54,633 nt of DNA from Vibrio penaeicida (lineage in GTDB: Bacteria > Pseudomonadota > Gammaproteobacteria > Enterobacterales > Vibrionaceae): the NCBI RefSeq assembly GCF_002933855.1, contig NZ_BFAQ01000058.1, positions 1 through 54,633 on the forward strand, written 5' to 3'. Both the position numbers and the translations under genes were made by a program. This document shows positions 52,254 to 54,633 of this stretch, piece after piece (position 1 is the stretch's first letter; each line of letters opens with the position of its first letter). The notes beneath the pieces are model-generated. The model had not been told where the DNA came from and did not search any database. It saw only the letters and a program-made list of their open reading frames with translations.

Positions 52254-54509
52254 ATGAAAAGCTTCACCTTGCGTCCTTTATTCGTTTCCACAGTATTGGC
52301 AACGATGACACTCTCCGCTGCACACGCGGCGACCACAACTTGGCCCGGTCAAGAAGTGGGTGTACTAACCTACAACCTAACGGCAGACAAACTCATTAAG
52401 ACCGGTCCGATTCGCCTAGGGCAGATGGACTTAAATATCTCCGATGCAGAGCTAGACCAGATTCGCGCCAGCGCCCCCGATCAAGCAACAGCAGACAAGC
52501 TTGTAGAGATTGCGATCCTAAAGAGAAAAGTATGGCGAGCACCTTATTCTTTCGTCATCCCAAATGAACGACCACACTGGGCGATGGCAATGGCGCACGC
52601 CGCACAGCTTTTCAAAAACGTGACTGGGATTGATGACCCTTACCACAGCGCAAACCTCTACGCAGCCAAAACGCTACAAGAGAGTGCAGTCGGTGCCGAC
52701 TATGACGCCAAAACCTTTACCTATCCGACGCCTCCTACCTATAAAGATCAGGATCCAAATCATTCTAATTATGGTATTTGGAGCACGCTACATAACGGCA
52801 GAACCAAACACGACGGTTTCTTCCAATTAGAAGGACATATGTATTCTGCTTACGGTGAAATGATGAGGATGTTCCCTAATCGATTCTACAAAGGCGTTAA
52901 ACCAGATTCCGTCTACAAAGCAGTCGCGCCTTATGAGATGACCTCTCCAATCTATAATGCCGTGTTTAAACCTGAACAAGGAAAAAACAGTTTTGTCCCA
53001 AGTGCCATTGGCGCGTCGTACTACAACATTTTTGCTTACTACATTTTGGCGCGTTCTTCAGATAACTTCGGCGAATTTGTCGTTGAATCGAAAGATCCAC
53101 TGGCGTTAACTAAGTTAATTTCAGTTGGCTACAACCGAGGACTTAGCCCTAACAGCATGGCATTAAATCCTCTAAAACCAGATGTAAGAGCACACTGCGC
53201 ATCTTTGACTGTCATTGATGAGTGCTTCGACCCAGAAAACCAAGGCGGTTTCGGTACAAGTTACCTCTATCAAGTGCCGTACAAAGCGGTAGAGCTTAAA
53301 GACGTAGCCGAAAATAACGGACCTGGATACCCTGGTTACTACACGAGCCAGGTTGACTGGGCAACGGTAAGCAGCTATTTGGATGCACTTGGACCGCTCT
53401 ATACACCTGAAGAAATCACCTTGGCTAAAGCTTCTGCAAAAACAGCTTTTGATGCCGTAGCAAAGCAAGGAAGCATAGATTTTGCGAATCAATTTGGTGG
53501 CGTTCTTGACGCCATTTTACTGTCACTTCCAGTCGACACACCTTGGACGCAGCTATGTAAAGCTGACGGCGGTGCTTATGATGCCTTCAACCGTGACGGT
53601 ACCTTTAAAGGTGTTGAGCACAGCTACCGCTGTAAACCTGAGACTGTGAGCAAGCCGCTCATTTTAGGTACGCGTGTGGGCGACAGAGCACCCGTCGCGA
53701 GAGCTGGTGAAGACCAAATCGTAAGCCACGTTAAAACAGTGACACTTGATGGTTCTAAGTCTTTTGACCCAGACGGTGATTCCATCACTTATGCATGGAA
53801 ACAAGTTAGCGGAGCACCTATCGCTTTAACCACTCAAGGTTCGCAGGCAACATTTTCAGCGCCGTTAGTGACAGCCACAAGTGTTCATAACTTCCAGCTG
53901 ACTGTAACTGGCAATGGAAAAACGGGCACCGATGAAGTTGTGGTAACGTTACGCCCAAACCAAGCACCAGTTATCGATTACAAACCGGTTAAAGATATCT
54001 TTATCGGCGATACGGTTACGATTGACGCAAGTAAAACGGTAGACCCTGATGGAGACGCTATCAGTTTCCGCTGGGCTGGGTTACCAGATGGCTCCGTTGT
54101 GAATACAACAACACCCACCATTAGCTTTAAAGTACCAGCTGCGACAACCTACACTATCGAGCTAACCGCCACCGACTCGTTAAACAACTCAGCAGTAACC
54201 TCTATTCCTGTTCTGGTTGAACTTCTTGACGCAGGTTCTACTTGGGATTCGAGCAAGATTTACCAAAAAGGAGATGTAGTTCGTCACCGCAACAAAGAGT
54301 TTACGGCTCAATGGCAAACTCAAAGTGAGGAACCTGGGGTTGCTGAAGTTTGGCTACAATCTTACGGTCCTGAAATCACAGAATGGGATCCAAAGCGTAT
54401 CTATGGCAAAGGCGACCAAGTGTTATATAACGGTGCAACTTGGGAAGCGAAATGGTATGCAAACTCTGAAAACGTTCCGGGGATCGACGGTGCTTGGAAA
54501 AAAGTGTAA
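52254..54509 (+). CDS. secreted PKD- and chitin-binding-domain protein with lysozyme-like N-terminal domain
   Basis: 751 aa from ATG 52254. Signal peptide to about residue 25 (TLSAAHA). The N-terminal domain (about 30-480) contains KTLQESAVG with Glu143 and, 45 residues later, DGFFQLEGHMYSAY. This is reminiscent of the Glu and GxFQ spacing of goose-lysozyme/transglycosylase (GH23-like) folds. Then come two PKD domains (about 485-665, SFDPDGDSITYAWKQ and TVDPDGDAISFRW) and two type-3 chitin-binding domains (about 668-751, STWDSSKIYQKGDVV and TEWDPKRIYGKGDQV). Likely an extracellular chitin- or glycan-active enzyme; the catalytic role is inferred. Confidence 0.8.
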   Translation: MKSFTLRPLFVSTVLATMTLSAAHAATTTWPGQEVGVLTYNLTADKLIKTGPIRLGQMDLNISDAELDQIRASAPDQATADKLVEIAILKRKVWRAPYSFVIPNERPHWAMAMAHAAQLFKNVTGIDDPYHSANLYAAKTLQESAVGADYDAKTFTYPTPPTYKDQDPNHSNYGIWSTLHNGRTKHDGFFQLEGHMYSAYGEMMRMFPNRFYKGVKPDSVYKAVAPYEMTSPIYNAVFKPEQGKNSFVPSAIGASYYNIFAYYILARSSDNFGEFVVESKDPLALTKLISVGYNRGLSPNSMALNPLKPDVRAHCASLTVIDECFDPENQGGFGTSYLYQVPYKAVELKDVAENNGPGYPGYYTSQVDWATVSSYLDALGPLYTPEEITLAKASAKTAFDAVAKQGSIDFANQFGGVLDAILLSLPVDTPWTQLCKADGGAYDAFNRDGTFKGVEHSYRCKPETVSKPLILGTRVGDRAPVARAGEDQIVSHVKTVTLDGSKSFDPDGDSITYAWKQVSGAPIALTTQGSQATFSAPLVTATSVHNFQLTVTGNGKTGTDEVVVTLRPNQAPVIDYKPVKDIFIGDTVTIDASKTVDPDGDAISFRWAGLPDGSVVNTTTPTISFKVPAATTYTIELTATDSLNNSAVTSIPVLVELLDAGSTWDSSKIYQKGDVVRHRNKEFTAQWQTQSEEPGVAEVWLQSYGPEITEWDPKRIYGKGDQVLYNGATWEAKWYANSENVPGIDGAWKKV

Positions 54510-54540
54510 TCAAGCACTCTAATTTGGATATATAAATTAG

Positions 54541-54564
54541 AAGAGAGCTACGGCTCTCTTTTTT
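54541..54564 (+). terminator. rho-independent terminator
   Basis: AAGAGAGC and GCTCTCTT form an 8-bp stem with a TACG loop, followed by T. It lies 32 bases after the chitin-binding protein gene. Confidence 0.92.
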
Positions 54565-54633
54565 ATTGTGATACTTATTCCATTAATAATTATCAATGAG
54601 TTATATGCTCTTGAAAGTAATACAGTATAAGAT

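Overview
The window looks like chromosomal DNA of a marine Vibrio or close relative. The strongest pointers are a VCR-type superintegron attC site at the left edge, a VF530-family gene, a FeS-type photolyase, and ERIC-like palindromic repeats with TATACCCAAGT or TATACTCAAAC ends. All identifications come from reading sequence and motifs; no database search was run.

Left edge (1-1063): one integron gene cassette on the minus strand. It encodes a jelly-roll (LamG-like) domain fused to a nucleoside-deoxyribosyltransferase/TIR-like domain, followed by an intact attC. No integrase is visible.

1426-14725: a ten-gene minus-strand catabolic operon, the most interesting part of the window. In transcription order it encodes a cyclase-family metal hydrolase (isatin-hydrolase-like), a CrtI-like FAD oxidoreductase, both subunits of an indolepyruvate-type 2-oxoacid:ferredoxin oxidoreductase, a 4HBT thioesterase, a flavin monooxygenase/old-yellow-enzyme fusion of the aminobenzoyl-CoA/salicylyl-CoA hydroxylase type, a gentisate-type ring-cleavage dioxygenase, an FAH-family hydrolase, a nitrilase-family C-N hydrolase and a maleate isomerase. 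Read together they suggest an aerobic route: isatin, isatinate, anthraniloyl-CoA, 5-hydroxyanthranilate, maleamoylpyruvate, maleamate plus pyruvate, maleate plus ammonia, fumarate. No CoA ligase is encoded, so the oxidoreductase would have to supply the aryl-CoA. This is inference from gene content.

15166-26376: an exported catalase with its ankyrin partner, a diguanylate cyclase, a secreted transglutaminase-like protein, an SDR overlapping a FeS-type photolyase, a periplasmic protein, a cytochrome c'/cytochrome b561/MarR group with a candidate MarR operator, and a VF530 protein. 26466-37013: a thioesterase, a RidA-like protein, an AT3-SGNH acyltransferase, a CDGSH/glutamate-synthase-domain fusion, two secreted metalloproteases with a possible split-off partner, a peroxiredoxin and a GNAT. 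35808-45435: an ABC sugar uptake and catabolism locus under a divergent ROK repressor, probably for an amino-sugar-containing compound. 45513-50267: three tandem 508-509 aa secreted paralogues of unknown function with a gene-conversion-like block. 50673-54509: an RhlE-type helicase and a large secreted chitin-binding, PKD-containing protein.

Intergenic DNA is rich in two kinds of repeat. One is short- and long-form members of a palindromic family (23870-24135, 29774-29837, 32847-32877, plus half copies). The other is short-period imperfect tandem repeats of 15-23 bp (7780-7824, 16793-16918, 22986-23052, 31766-31802, 41769-41820).
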